Under the pieces are notes generated by a model, which was given only the letters and a program-made list of their open reading frames with translations, was not told the DNA's origin and did not search any database. Made by a program: the position numbers and the translations under genes. From positions 177,651-241,650 of the forward strand of contig NZ_LNUP01000001.1 in assembly GCF_001512295.1 (NCBI RefSeq): 64,000 bases of DNA. Direction: 5' to 3'. Within the stretch, counting starts at the first letter, position 1, and the number at the start of each line of letters is the position of its first letter. Shown here one piece after another: positions 28,073 to 36,793 of the stretch. Source of the DNA: Pseudomonas sp. EpS/L25. GTDB taxonomy: Bacteria > Pseudomonadota > Gammaproteobacteria > Pseudomonadales > Pseudomonadaceae.

Positions 28073-28543
28073 ATGAGTAAAGACGCTCGCGCTGTTGCCC
28101 AGCAGATCCTGGACGAGTGCAAGGCAGCGGGAGATCCTGCAGTCACCCCGATGCAGCTTCTCAAGCTGGTGTACATAGCTCATGGCTACATGCTGGGAAA
28201 ACTTGGTATTCCTCTTATTAGGGAACCAGTTGAGGCATGGCAGTATGGCCCCGTAGTCCGTTCTGTTTACAATGCGGTAAGAGAATTTGGCTCTTTACCG
28301 ATACCAAATGTCCCTAACGCACCAACCGAACAATTTTCCGATGCAGAAAAACATGTCATCCGTGAAGTAGTGCGAAAGTACGGTCGAGCTGACGGGATAG
28401 CCCTTTCCTCAGCCACTCACCAGCCCGGCACACCGTGGAGTGTGACCTGGTCGAATGCAGGACAGAACGCTATTATCTCGAACGATATGATCGAGTCTTT
28501 CTATCGCTGGATTCTTAGTCAGCCGTCGCATTCGATGCTATGA
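28073..28543 (+). CDS. Panacea (SocA/GepA-like) antitoxin-domain protein
   Basis: A 156-residue protein with the Panacea/DUF4065 pattern: MTPMQL-type LLKLVYIAHGYMLGKLGIPL, then VEAWQYGPVVRSVYNAVREFG, and the late helix with PGTPWSVTW. Panacea domains neutralise many unrelated toxins by direct contact. The next gene, overlapping by 4 bp, encodes a small two-TM protein, a common type of predicted partner toxin. GGAGG stands 8 nt before the ATG. Confidence 0.78.
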   Translation: MSKDARAVAQQILDECKAAGDPAVTPMQLLKLVYIAHGYMLGKLGIPLIREPVEAWQYGPVVRSVYNAVREFGSLPIPNVPNAPTEQFSDAEKHVIREVVRKYGRADGIALSSATHQPGTPWSVTWSNAGQNAIISNDMIESFYRWILSQPSHSML

Positions 28544-29019
28544 CTATTGGCAATGATGACGATCCTCTGGACCCCAGCGGTCTTCTTGACCCCAGTATAG
28601 ATAGTCTCTTTGAGCCTCCGAAGCCGCCGACAGGATCGCCGCTCCTCAATCAAGCACTGGCCAACGAAAGCCAAGCGTTTGCCAACAACGAGGATCAAGA
28701 CAAAGAGCAAGCAAGACAACAAAATAATGATCTTCATGGCATGCGGATGTCGCATACCTGGCTCCTGCTCGTTCTTGCTCTCATATGGATTTTCGTTATT
28801 TTAATAGTCGTTCTACTACAGGGCTTTGGAAAGTGGTTCACTCCATTTTTCGATGGCTTCAATCACATTCAATTTAAGCTATCCGACACAGTAATCGTCG
28901 CTTTCATCACGTCAACGACTGCAACTGTGCTCGGGCTTTACGGCATTGCTGCTTACTGGTTGTACGGAAAACCGAAGAAGCCTGAAGACTCCGAGAAAAC
29001 AAAAAAAGATACTCAATAA
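28540..29019 (+). CDS. Two-TM membrane protein, putative toxin of the Panacea pair
   Basis: A 159-residue protein: a polar N-terminal 65 residues, TM helix 1 (TWLLLVLALIWIFVILIVVLLQ), a short loop, TM helix 2 (TVIVAFITSTTATVLGLYGIAAYWL), and a charged Lys-rich tail. No enzymatic motif is present. The 4-bp overlap with the Panacea gene suggests a toxin-antitoxin module in which the membrane protein would depolarise the membrane if released. Toxicity is inferred from the pairing. Confidence 0.55.
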   Translation: MTIGNDDDPLDPSGLLDPSIDSLFEPPKPPTGSPLLNQALANESQAFANNEDQDKEQARQQNNDLHGMRMSHTWLLLVLALIWIFVILIVVLLQGFGKWFTPFFDGFNHIQFKLSDTVIVAFITSTTATVLGLYGIAAYWLYGKPKKPEDSEKTKKDTQ

Positions 29020-29043
29020 AAAAGCCGCTTTACGCGGCTTTTT
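29019..29043. terminator. Bidirectional terminator between accessory genes and portal gene
   Basis: AAAAAGCCGC (29019-29028), loop TTTAC, then GCGGCTTTTT (29034-29043). A-run and T-run on both sides mean it can stop transcription from the left operon and from the leftward portal operon. Confidence 0.88.
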
Positions 29044-29079
29044 GTTTTGCTCCACAAAAGGGTACGGATATCAGTTTCC

Positions 29080-30087
29080 TTACTGTGGGAGTTGCGTGAG
29101 TTCGTATGGCCGGAAGCGGATCACCTCTTCCCCCAGCCATTCGTTGACCTGGGCCAGGCGAGCCTGCAGCGGCTCCAGCTCGTTGGCGGCGTAGACCAAG
29201 GCGGCATCGCGGATCGAGCCGAAGCCACCGGCGTTCTGCGGCACGATGCCCATCAGCTGCGGCGGGATCCGCAGGCCGGCGAGCATGTCGTCGCGGGTGA
29301 TGCCCTTGATCGAGTTGAATTCGTCCTTCGCCGCCACCTCGCTGACCGGGATCAGCTGGATGCCGTCTTTCTTGCCGCCCGGGGCATAGACGAAGAGGTT
29401 GCGGAAGTTGCCCGGCCCTTTGGACTGGCGTAGCGCGGTGCGGACGTTGTCAATGTCCTCCTCCTTCTGCGCCGGGTCGGTCATGTAGAAGATGAAGCCG
29501 GCGTGGCTGCCGTTGTTGTAGTACTTGCGCCGGAACAGCGTGGCCGACTCGTTGAGCAGCGCGGACTGCATGGCCGCGAGCCACTCGGGCATGCCATAGA
29601 TCTCCTGGTTGATGTCGGCCTCGCGCAGGTGGCAGATGGTGCCCGGGGTGAATTCGTGCTCGTCACGCCACCCGCGCACCTGGAAGAAGCGGTTGTCCTC
29701 GCCGCGGCGCATGTACTTGGCTAGCACTGGCTGCAGGCTGACCGGCGTGCCCAGGCGTGACTGCCGCCGCTCCAGGTACGCATTGCCGGACCACAGCCAG
29801 TCCAGGGCGAACTGCTCGAACGCCGCACGGCTCAGCAGGCGATGCGGGATGAAAGTGCGGGCCAGCATGTTGCGCTTGAACTTGAGGCCGGAGTCCAGAT
29901 AGACGCTGGCTCGCGTGGCCTTGGCCAGGCCGTCGAGGGACAGCGGCGGGTCGTAGTAGCGACCGTTGAACCAGCATTCCAGGTAGTCGAAGACCTCGCG
30001 GCCTTCTAGCACTGGCATGGGATCGCCGAAGGTAAAGGCCTCGATAGGGCCGGGCGTCGAAACGGTTAGTTCGGTGGAATCGCTCAT
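29080..30087 (-). CDS. Q: Phage portal protein (P2 gpQ-like)
   Basis: A 335-residue portal protein, close to the 344 residues of P2 gpQ, which forms the dodecameric DNA gate at one capsid vertex. Recognisable are VFDYLECWFNGRYYDPPLS, LDWLWSGNAYLERR, and the C-terminal PPQLMGIVPQNAGGFGS region. The ATG at 30087 overlaps the terminase stop. It is transcribed leftward with P, as in P2, probably from the Ogr box at 31946-31964. Confidence 0.93.
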   Translation of the reverse strand: MSDSTELTVSTPGPIEAFTFGDPMPVLEGREVFDYLECWFNGRYYDPPLSLDGLAKATRASVYLDSGLKFKRNMLARTFIPHRLLSRAAFEQFALDWLWSGNAYLERRQSRLGTPVSLQPVLAKYMRRGEDNRFFQVRGWRDEHEFTPGTICHLREADINQEIYGMPEWLAAMQSALLNESATLFRRKYYNNGSHAGFIFYMTDPAQKEEDIDNVRTALRQSKGPGNFRNLFVYAPGGKKDGIQLIPVSEVAAKDEFNSIKGITRDDMLAGLRIPPQLMGIVPQNAGGFGSIRDAALVYAANELEPLQARLAQVNEWLGEEVIRFRPYELTQLPQ

Positions 30088-31898
30088 CAGAAAATCTCCA
30101 TGACGCCGGTATTGCGGGCGGTCTGCCCTTCCAGCGGCTCGTTGTGCAGGGCATGAAAGAGGGCCCACGCGAGATCCGCGTGGCCGGTGGTGTCGTTGCG
30201 TCCGGCCGTGTAGGTGAACTGGCGGCCGCTGGCGGTGGTGGTCTTGCGAATGGCCATGAGCGACTGGGCAACGTCGGTCCAACCGGCGTCGAACTCAAGG
30301 CGGCCGTTCTTGATCACGTCGTAGGCCTTGAGCACCAGGCGCGTCTTGACCTCGGGCGAGTAGCTGAAGGTGGTCACGCCCGGGAAGAATTGCTTCACCA
30401 GCTGGGCCACGCCGCTGCCCATGCCGGTGACATCGATGCCGATATAGGTCACCCAGTAGCGCTGGCAGACCTGGCGGATCGCCTCGGCCTGGGCGGCGAA
30501 GTCCATGCCACGGAACTGGTGGCGCTCGAGCACGCGAAACTTGCCGCCCGGTACCGCCGGCGGCGCGACCACCACCAGGCCGGCGGTGTCGCCGGTCTCG
30601 GCGGGGTCATAGCCGACCCAGACCGGGCGATCGCCCAGAGGTCGAGCCGCAAACGGTTTGTAGTCCTCGGCCCACTCGACCCAGCTGTCCACCATGCAGG
30701 GCTGCAGCATGGCCAGGGGGAAGATGCTCGCGCCGTCGTCGACGAACTGGCACATGAGCAGGTTCTGGAAGGCCTCGGCCGAGTATTCGAGCTTGAGCTC
30801 TTCCAGGTCGAACAGGTCGCAGCCGCGGGACTCGGCGTCCAGGATCGTGACGATCTGCCGCCAGATCCGGTCCTCGCAGAGCCGGCCCTGCTGCAGGGCG
30901 TCGTGGGAGACATCCAGCTTCAGGTGCTGGGCGACCGGCTTGCCCTTGTTGAAGCGCTCGCCGGTCCAGAAGGTATAGGCCTCATGGGCCATCGAGCTCG
31001 GCGTCGAGAAGTAGGTCCGGCGGTATTGCTTCTGCATGGCCATGCCGCTGGCCACCTTGTTCAGCTCCTCGAAGCGGAAGGTCCAGAAGAATTCGTCGAA
31101 GTAGAAATTGCCGTGGTAGCCCTGGGCGGTGCGGGCATTGGTACCCAGGAAGTGCAGCTCGGCGCCGTTGGCCAGGATGATCGGATCGCCAGTCACATCA
31201 ACGCCACAGACCTCCCGGGCGAAGGCCTGGATATACGCCTTGAAGATATGCGCCTGGTTCTTGCTGGCCGATAGGAAGATCTGGTTGCGCCCGGTGATCA
31301 ACGCGTCCAGGAAGGCCTCGCGGGCAAAGTAGAAGGTGGCACCGATCTGCCGGCTCTTGAGGATGGCGCGGGTCCGCTGCTGACCCGCGCGGTACCAGTC
31401 CAGCTGGTACCCGAAGCACTGGTCGCGGAAGGCGCTCTCAAGGGCCTCGATTTGCTCCTCGGTGAAGTCGTTGCGCGCGGCCTTCTTCTTAGGCCCGGCA
31501 TTGCGGTTGTCCAGCTTCGGATTGAGCTCGGCCTCGGAGCCGCCGCCCTGGAAGCGCTGGATCCGCGCCTGGCGCTCCAGCTGGCGGTGCAGCAGGTCGA
31601 TCTCCTTGAAGTCGCCCCCGGTCTTGCCGTCCTTGAGGATCAGCTGCACCAGGCGTGCCTCCAGGGCGCCGCCGATTCGCTCGACGTTATCCGCCCGATC
31701 CCATTCGTCCCGGGCCTTCCAGCTGTGGACGGTCTTTTCCTTCTCGCCGATCGCCTCGGCGATCTCCGTCACCCGCCAGCCCATCCAGTACAGATGCTTG
31801 GCGCGACGACGCACGTCCATCAGCAGGTCAGTGGACGGGGCGGCTGCCGGCGTTTCGGTCGGGCTTGGCAGGGGCGAGGAATCGGATAGGCTTTTCAT
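30087..31898 (-). CDS. P: Terminase large subunit ATPase (P2 gpP-like)
   Basis: A 603-residue packaging ATPase. An N-terminal HTH (WRVTEIAEAIGEKEKTVHSW) binds DNA; the ATPase motor has a variant P-loop (LKSRQIGATF) and Walker B NFYFDEFFW; the nuclease-like domain begins with VGYDPAETGDTAG. In P2, gpP works with gpM to cut at cos and package DNA. First gene of the leftward operon with Q. Confidence 0.94.
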   Translation of the reverse strand: MKSLSDSSPLPSPTETPAAAPSTDLLMDVRRRAKHLYWMGWRVTEIAEAIGEKEKTVHSWKARDEWDRADNVERIGGALEARLVQLILKDGKTGGDFKEIDLLHRQLERQARIQRFQGGGSEAELNPKLDNRNAGPKKKAARNDFTEEQIEALESAFRDQCFGYQLDWYRAGQQRTRAILKSRQIGATFYFAREAFLDALITGRNQIFLSASKNQAHIFKAYIQAFAREVCGVDVTGDPIILANGAELHFLGTNARTAQGYHGNFYFDEFFWTFRFEELNKVASGMAMQKQYRRTYFSTPSSMAHEAYTFWTGERFNKGKPVAQHLKLDVSHDALQQGRLCEDRIWRQIVTILDAESRGCDLFDLEELKLEYSAEAFQNLLMCQFVDDGASIFPLAMLQPCMVDSWVEWAEDYKPFAARPLGDRPVWVGYDPAETGDTAGLVVVAPPAVPGGKFRVLERHQFRGMDFAAQAEAIRQVCQRYWVTYIGIDVTGMGSGVAQLVKQFFPGVTTFSYSPEVKTRLVLKAYDVIKNGRLEFDAGWTDVAQSLMAIRKTTTASGRQFTYTAGRNDTTGHADLAWALFHALHNEPLEGQTARNTGVMEIF

Positions 31899-31945
31899 GG
31901 CCGCCAGACTGCCGCCCTGATCCCCTCCTCCATAGCGCGCGACCG

Positions 31946-31964
31946 TGTACCGCGCGCGCCTACA
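31946..31964. promoter_or_regulatory. Ogr-type activator box for the divergent P/Q and O operons
   Basis: TGTA, 11 bp, TACA: a symmetric 19-bp site in the 154-bp gap between the divergent P and O genes. Two further sites of exactly the same geometry stand before V and FI. P2-family late promoters are activated by Ogr at TGT-N12-ACA-type boxes centred near -55. A run of alternating GC begins 38-39 bp to the right, as at the other two sites. Confidence 0.72.
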
Positions 31965-32052
31965 AAACCCCCTCGTTGCTGGGACGCGCGCGCGTCCCGA
32001 CCATGCCCCTCATCGCCCAAGCACTCCCGCTAAGCCTCTGAGGATCCCCGGC

Positions 32053-32898
32053 ATGGCCGACCCCAAGACCCCCAAACTCCGCTCTCCTTTCTTCCGTGTC
32101 GCCGTCGAAGGCGCTACCAGCGATGGCCGCCAGATCGAGCGCAGCCAGATCGAGCAGATGGCTGCCAGCTACGACCCCAAGACCTACGGCGCCCGCATCT
32201 GGATGGAACACATCCGCAGCACCCTCGCGGACAGTCCCTTCCGTGCCTACGGCGACGTAATCGCGGTCAAGGCTGAGGAAGTCGAGATCAATGGCCAGAA
32301 GAAGCTGGCTCTGTTCGCCCAGATCGAGCCCACCGCCGACCTGGTGGCCTTGAACAAGGCCAAGCAGAAGATCTACACCTCGGTCGAGATCTCGCCCAAG
32401 TTCGCCGACACCGGCGCCGCCTACCTGGTCGGCCTGGGCATCACCGACAGCCCCGCCAGCCTGGGTACCGACGTGCTGTCCTTCGCCGCGGCCAATCCGG
32501 CCAGCAATCCCTACGCCGGCCGCAAGCTGCACGCCGACAACCTCTTCACCGTGGCCGAAGAGACCGCTCTGACCTTCGCCGAGGTCGAGGACAAGCCCGG
32601 CCTGGGCGCCAAGTTGTTCGCCAAGGTCCAGGAGCTGCTCAAGGGCAAGGACGCGCACATCGACGGCGAGTTTGCCCAGATCGGCGCCGCGGTCACCGCA
32701 GTGGCCGAGCACGTCCGCGAGCAGGACAGTCGCTTTACCAACGCCGAAACCGCTTTCGCCGAACTGGCCGGCAAGCATGCCCAGCTGCAGACCGACTTCA
32801 CCAATCTGCAGGTGCAGCTCAGCCAGACCCAAGACCCCAACCAGACCAAGCGCCCTGCGGTTACCGGCGGCGATGGCAAGACCCTGACCGACTGCTGA
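32053..32898 (+). CDS. O: Capsid scaffolding protein (P2 gpO-like)
   Basis: A 281-residue scaffold/protease. The opening LRSPFFRVAVEGATSDGRQI ... QMAASYDPKTYGARIWMEHIR and the middle KQKIYTSVEISPKFADTGAAYL are typical of gpO, which has an N-terminal serine protease and a C-terminal helical scaffold (here residues about 190-280). It guides capsid assembly and then cleaves itself and the capsid protein. The ATG at 32053 fits the family N-terminus. Confidence 0.92.
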   Translation: MADPKTPKLRSPFFRVAVEGATSDGRQIERSQIEQMAASYDPKTYGARIWMEHIRSTLADSPFRAYGDVIAVKAEEVEINGQKKLALFAQIEPTADLVALNKAKQKIYTSVEISPKFADTGAAYLVGLGITDSPASLGTDVLSFAAANPASNPYAGRKLHADNLFTVAEETALTFAEVEDKPGLGAKLFAKVQELLKGKDAHIDGEFAQIGAAVTAVAEHVREQDSRFTNAETAFAELAGKHAQLQTDFTNLQVQLSQTQDPNQTKRPAVTGGDGKTLTDC

Positions 32899-32926
32899 TC
32901 AGCCGTTCACTTTCCCGGAGAGATCC

Positions 32927-33943
32927 ATGCGTAACGATACCCGTGCCCTGTACGCCGCCTACCTGGCCCAAGTTGCTGCCCTGAGCGGCGTGTCCTCGGC
33001 GAGCGCCACTTTCGCTGTCGACCCCACCGTCCAGCAGAAGCTGGAAACCCGCATCCAGGAGTCCAGCGACTTCCTGAGCAAGATCAACATCATCGGCGTC
33101 GACGAGCTGCTCGGCCAAAAGGTCGGCCTGGGCGTCTCTGGCACCATCGCCAGCCGTACCGATACCAGCGGCTCGGCCAGCCGGAATCCGCGCGACGTGT
33201 CCAGCACCGACAAGCAGGATTACAAGTGCGAGAAGACCGACTTCGACACCGCGATCCCCTACTCCCTGCTGGACGCCTGGGCCAAGTTCCCGGACTTCCA
33301 GGCGCGCCTGCGTGACGCCATCGTCAAGCGCCAGGCCCTGGACCGCCTGATGGTCGGCTTCAACGGCACCAGCGCTGCGGCCACCACCAACCGCGCCACC
33401 AACCCGCTGCTCCAGGACGTCAACATCGGCTGGCTGCAGCAGTACCGCAACAACGCACCCCAGCGCGTGCTGAAGTCCGGCAAGACCGCCGGCAAGATCG
33501 TGATCGGCACCGGCGCCGACGCCGACTACAACAACCTGGATGCCCTGGTCTTCGACGCGGTCAGCAACCTGATCGACCCCTGGTACCGCAAGGATCCGGG
33601 CCTGGTGGTGATCCTCGGCCGCGACCTGGTCCACGACAAGTACTTCCCCCTGGTTAACCGCGAGCAGGCACCCAGCGAGAAGCTGGCCACCGACCTGATC
33701 CTGGCCCAGAAGCGCATGGGCGGCCTGCAGCCGGTCGAGGTGCCTTACTGCCCGGACAAGGGCATGCTCATCACCTCGCTCGAAAACCTGGCGATCTACT
33801 TCCAGACCGGCGGCCGCCGCCGCTTCGTCAAGGAAGCGCCAGAGAAAAACCGCATCGAGAACTACGAGTCGAGTAACGACGCCTACGTGATCGAGGACTA
33901 CGGCTTCGGCTGCTTGGTCGAAAACATCGAGACGGGCGTATAA
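32927..33943 (+). CDS. N: Major capsid protein (P2 gpN-like)
   Basis: A 338-residue HK97-fold capsid protein. It begins MRNDTRALYAAYLAQVAAL and contains FLSKINIIGVDELLGQKVGL, the usual start of the mature protein after cleavage, and IENYESSNDAYVIEDYG near the end. Size as in P2 gpN (357). GGAGAG precedes the ATG. Substrate of the gpO protease. Confidence 0.95.
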   Translation: MRNDTRALYAAYLAQVAALSGVSSASATFAVDPTVQQKLETRIQESSDFLSKINIIGVDELLGQKVGLGVSGTIASRTDTSGSASRNPRDVSSTDKQDYKCEKTDFDTAIPYSLLDAWAKFPDFQARLRDAIVKRQALDRLMVGFNGTSAAATTNRATNPLLQDVNIGWLQQYRNNAPQRVLKSGKTAGKIVIGTGADADYNNLDALVFDAVSNLIDPWYRKDPGLVVILGRDLVHDKYFPLVNREQAPSEKLATDLILAQKRMGGLQPVEVPYCPDKGMLITSLENLAIYFQTGGRRRFVKEAPEKNRIENYESSNDAYVIEDYGFGCLVENIETGV

Positions 33944-33946
33944 GCC

Positions 33947-34654
33947 ATGGCCACCTCTCCCGCGAAACGTCATTTTCTGGCCGCCGCGGCGTGCCTCGCC
34001 GCCGCGGCGGTCGGGCCAGCCGACAGCATGGCGGGTCGTACCGTGTACGAGCAGCAGCTGGCTCAGCTGCTGCAGGACCGGCTGCGACTCAAGCAGGTGC
34101 AATCCACCCAGGCCAAAGCCGAGCTCAAGCGGCAGCTGCTCGGAGCCTATGCCGACTATGTCAGCGGTGTGCTCGAGGGCGGCAACGGCGCCCAGGACGA
34201 GGTGCTGGTCACCGTGATGATCTGGCGCATCGATGCTGGCGAGTTTGCCGGCGCCCTGGATATCGCCGCCTACGTGCTGCGCCATGGCCTGCTGATGCCC
34301 GATCGCTTCGAGCGCACCCCGGGCTGCCTGATCGCAGAGGAAGTCGCCGAAGGCGCGCTGGCCTCGCAGAAAGCCGGCCAGCCCTTCGACCTGGACATCC
34401 TGGTCCGCACTGCCGTGCTCACCGATGAGCACGACATGCCCGACGAGGCTCGCGCCAAGCTCTATCTGGCCATCGGTCGGGCCGAGCTGACCGACGTCGA
34501 CGAGGATCGACCAGGTCGCCCGGGCCAGTTGGTCTCGGCCATCGAGATGCTACGCAAGGCGATCGGCCTGCACGACCGCTGCGGCGGCAAGAAAGACCTG
34601 GAACGGGCCGAGCGCCTGGCCAAGAAACATGCCCCCGCTGAGAGCGGTGGCTAA
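33947..34654 (+). CDS. M: Terminase endonuclease subunit (P2 gpM-like)
   Basis: A 235-residue small terminase. The Ala-rich start is followed by the gpM pattern YEQQLAQLLQDRLRLKQVQS and EVLVTVMIWRIDAGEFAGAL, with VLRHGLLMPDRFERT. It recognises and cuts cos with gpP. Located 3 bp after N. Confidence 0.9.
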   Translation: MATSPAKRHFLAAAACLAAAAVGPADSMAGRTVYEQQLAQLLQDRLRLKQVQSTQAKAELKRQLLGAYADYVSGVLEGGNGAQDEVLVTVMIWRIDAGEFAGALDIAAYVLRHGLLMPDRFERTPGCLIAEEVAEGALASQKAGQPFDLDILVRTAVLTDEHDMPDEARAKLYLAIGRAELTDVDEDRPGRPGQLVSAIEMLRKAIGLHDRCGGKKDLERAERLAKKHAPAESGG

Positions 34655-34756
34655 CCGAGCGGTCCCCCGCAACCCCGCCGGCTCGGGGCGGATCGGCCAG
34701 GCCTCGCCTGGGACCGTGAAGCCCCGACCACCGGCGACCCATTTGAGAGCAGCACC

Positions 34757-35218
34757 ATGAGCGGATTCGTTGCAGGCGACACCGTCGCCAGCGGTCAGGT
34801 GGTGTCCGACCCCTTCTGGCCGGCGATCGAGCTGGACCGGGTCCGCGCCCGGCTGCGCATCGACAGCAGCGTCAGCACGGAGAAGCTCAAGGCAGCCGTG
34901 ATCGCCGCGGCCATCACCGTCAACCGCGAGCTGGCCGGCTATCGATTCGCGCAAGCCACCAGCGGCTACGCCACCCTGGCCGCCGTGCCCGGGTTGCAGG
35001 TCGACGGCGTCAGCGAGCGCGCCCACCTGTACCTCCGCGCCATCGATGCTGCCTCCGCGGCTGAGGTGGCCGAGCGGTACCGCAGTTACGACAGCACCGC
35101 CAAGGGCGACAAGGACGCCGAGGCGCTGACCCCCACCATCGACGAGTACCGCCGCGATCAGCGCTGGGCCATCCGCGACTTCCTGGGCCTGGCCCGGACC
35201 ACCGTGGAGCTCATCTGA
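34757..35218 (+). CDS. L: Head completion/stabilisation protein (P2 gpL-like)
   Basis: A 153-residue connector protein with FWPAIELDRVRARLRIDSSV and the C-terminal DEYRRDQRWAIRDFLG typical of gpL, which stabilises the filled head before tail joining. The 102-bp gap between M and L holds no gene. Its stop overlaps the X start (TGATG). Confidence 0.9.
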   Translation: MSGFVAGDTVASGQVVSDPFWPAIELDRVRARLRIDSSVSTEKLKAAVIAAAITVNRELAGYRFAQATSGYATLAAVPGLQVDGVSERAHLYLRAIDAASAAEVAERYRSYDSTAKGDKDAEALTPTIDEYRRDQRWAIRDFLGLARTTVELI

Positions 35219-35442
35219 TGGCCACCGTCGTGCGCGCTCAGCAAGGCGACACCCTGGACCGGATCTGCCTGCGGCATTACGGGCGCACCCAGGACGTCAC
35301 CGAGGCCGCGCTCGACGCCAACCCGGGCCTGGCTGAGCTGGGCCCCATCCTGCCGATCGGCACCCCTATCACCCTGCCAGACGCTCCCGCCCAGGCCACT
35401 GCCGGCATCGCCGCGCAACAGCCGGTCAGCCTCTGGGACTAG
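35218..35442 (+). CDS. X: Tail completion protein X (LysM-like)
   Basis: A 74-residue protein: MATVVRAQQGDTLDRICLRHYGRTQ ... GLAELGPILPIGTPITLPD is the LysM-like module of P2 gpX, needed for tail assembly. It overlaps L by 1 bp. Confidence 0.9.
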   Translation: MATVVRAQQGDTLDRICLRHYGRTQDVTEAALDANPGLAELGPILPIGTPITLPDAPAQATAGIAAQQPVSLWD

Positions 35443-35454
35443 ACGAGAAACATC

Positions 35455-35769
35455 ATGCCTGACCGTCCTGACTCCTGGGCCTGGTTCGCCACCTGGCTCG
35501 AACACAACTGGCCCGCCCTCTACGCCGCGATGGTCGCCGGCGTCATCGCCGCGCTGCGCATCGCCTACGGCGGCGGCACCCTGCGCCGCGTGCTGCTCGA
35601 GGCCCCCTTGTGCGGCGCCCTGGCCCTGGCCGCAAGCCACGGTCTCTCCCTGCTGGGCATCCCTGCCAGCACCGGCCCCTTCTGGGGCGGAATCATCGGC
35701 CTGCTGGGCGTTGAGAGCACTCGCGCCGCGGCTAAACGCTTCGTCGAACGCAAGGTGGAAACGCAATGA
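35455..35769 (+). CDS. Holin (lambda holin superfamily-like)
   Basis: A 104-residue protein with three hydrophobic stretches (WPALYAAMVAGVIAALRIAYG; LEAPLCGALALAASHGL; GPFWGGIIGLLGVE) and a charged C-terminal tail. Placed between X and the endolysin as in P2-type lysis cassettes; the pattern fits the phage holin 3_1 family. It would set lysis time by opening the inner membrane. Its end overlaps the endolysin start by 4 bp. Confidence 0.8.
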   Translation: MPDRPDSWAWFATWLEHNWPALYAAMVAGVIAALRIAYGGGTLRRVLLEAPLCGALALAASHGLSLLGIPASTGPFWGGIIGLLGVESTRAAAKRFVERKVETQ

Positions 35770-36590
35770 ACCAGCCCAAGATCCTGATCATCGGCGCCCA
35801 CGGCCTGGCTGTGCGCGACCTGCAGAAAGCCCTGGCCGTGGCCGGCTTCTCCGTCGACCTGGACGGCGACTATGACGAAGGCACCGAGCAGGCCGTTGAA
35901 GCCTTCCAGCGCTCTGTCGGCCTGGTAGCCGATGGCATCGCCGGTCCGAAGACCTTCGCCGCCCTGCTGGGCAAGCGCGACCCGCTCCATCTGGGCTACG
36001 CCGACCTCGAGCAGGCCGCCAAGACCCTGGGCGTCCCCGTCGCAGCCGTCCAGGCGGTCAATGAGGTTGAGTCCAAGGGCCAGGGCTTCCTGGACAACGG
36101 CAAGGTCGTGATCCTGTTCGAGCGCCACGTCTTCCACCAGCGCCTGGTCAAGGCCCACGGCCAGGCCGAGGCCGATCGCCTGGCAGCCCTCAACCCGAAT
36201 CTGATCAACCCGAAGTCCGGTGGCTACGCCGGCGGCGCGGCCGAGTGGCAGCGCCTGACCTCGGCCCGGCAGATCGACGAGGCCTGCGCGCTGGAGTCGT
36301 GCAGCTGGGGCCTGTTCCAGGTCATGGGCTACCACTGGCAGGCGCTGGGCTACGCCAGCGTTCAGGACTTCGTCACCCGCATGCAGGCCAGCGAGGCCGA
36401 GCAGCTCGACGCCTTCGTTCGCTTCGTCAAAACGGAGCCTGCGCTGCTCAAGGCACTCAAGGCCGGCAAGTGGGCCGATTTCGCCCGCGGCTACAACGGC
36501 CCGGCCTACGCCCGCAATCTCTACGACGTGAAGCTCGAGCGCGCTTTCGCCCGCTACAGCGCCGCCGCTTCAGCTAAGGACGCCGCATGA
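35766..36590 (+). CDS. Endolysin: peptidoglycan-binding domain + N-acetylmuramidase
   Basis: A 274-residue muralytic enzyme. Residues about 10-70 form a PG_binding_1 domain (VRDLQKALAVAGFSVDLDGD ... VGLVADGIAGPKTFAALL); residues about 90-265 form an N-acetylmuramidase domain with the likely catalytic Glu in AVNEVESKGQG and the signature CSWGLFQVMGYHW. No signal peptide, so release depends on the holin. This differs from the P2 K lysin. Confidence 0.9.
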   Translation: MNQPKILIIGAHGLAVRDLQKALAVAGFSVDLDGDYDEGTEQAVEAFQRSVGLVADGIAGPKTFAALLGKRDPLHLGYADLEQAAKTLGVPVAAVQAVNEVESKGQGFLDNGKVVILFERHVFHQRLVKAHGQAEADRLAALNPNLINPKSGGYAGGAAEWQRLTSARQIDEACALESCSWGLFQVMGYHWQALGYASVQDFVTRMQASEAEQLDAFVRFVKTEPALLKALKAGKWADFARGYNGPAYARNLYDVKLERAFARYSAAASAKDAA

Positions 36591-36793
36591 TCGCCACGGA
36601 TGCTGCGCAGCGCATCAACCCGGTAGACGGCGATGTCTTCGTCCTGCCGGCCGGGGCTTCGATCGAGGACGCCGAGCACCTGGCCGAAGCCATCCAGGCC
36701 GCCAAGCCCGGAGTCCGCGCCGTCGTCGTAATGGGCGACCTCGAGCACCTGGACCAGGCGGCCATGGGCCGTGCTGGCTGGTACGGCCGATGA
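36587..36793 (+). CDS. Small protein in the lysis cassette, unknown
   Basis: A 68-residue soluble protein overlapping both the endolysin and the LysB-like gene by 4 bp. The pattern VFVLPAGASIEDAEHLAEAI ... VVVMGD is seen in small proteins of pseudomonad phage lysis cassettes; no function is known to me. Confidence 0.55.
   Translation: MIATDAAQRINPVDGDVFVLPAGASIEDAEHLAEAIQAAKPGVRAVVVMGDLEHLDQAAMGRAGWYGR

Noticed and set aside
30144..31274. 376-codon plus-strand frame inside the terminase region
   Set aside because: Mirror of the terminase gene, repetitive composition, no ribosome site.
32861..34432. 523-codon minus-strand frame across capsid genes
   Set aside because: Spans two certain capsid/terminase genes on the other strand and has low-complexity composition.
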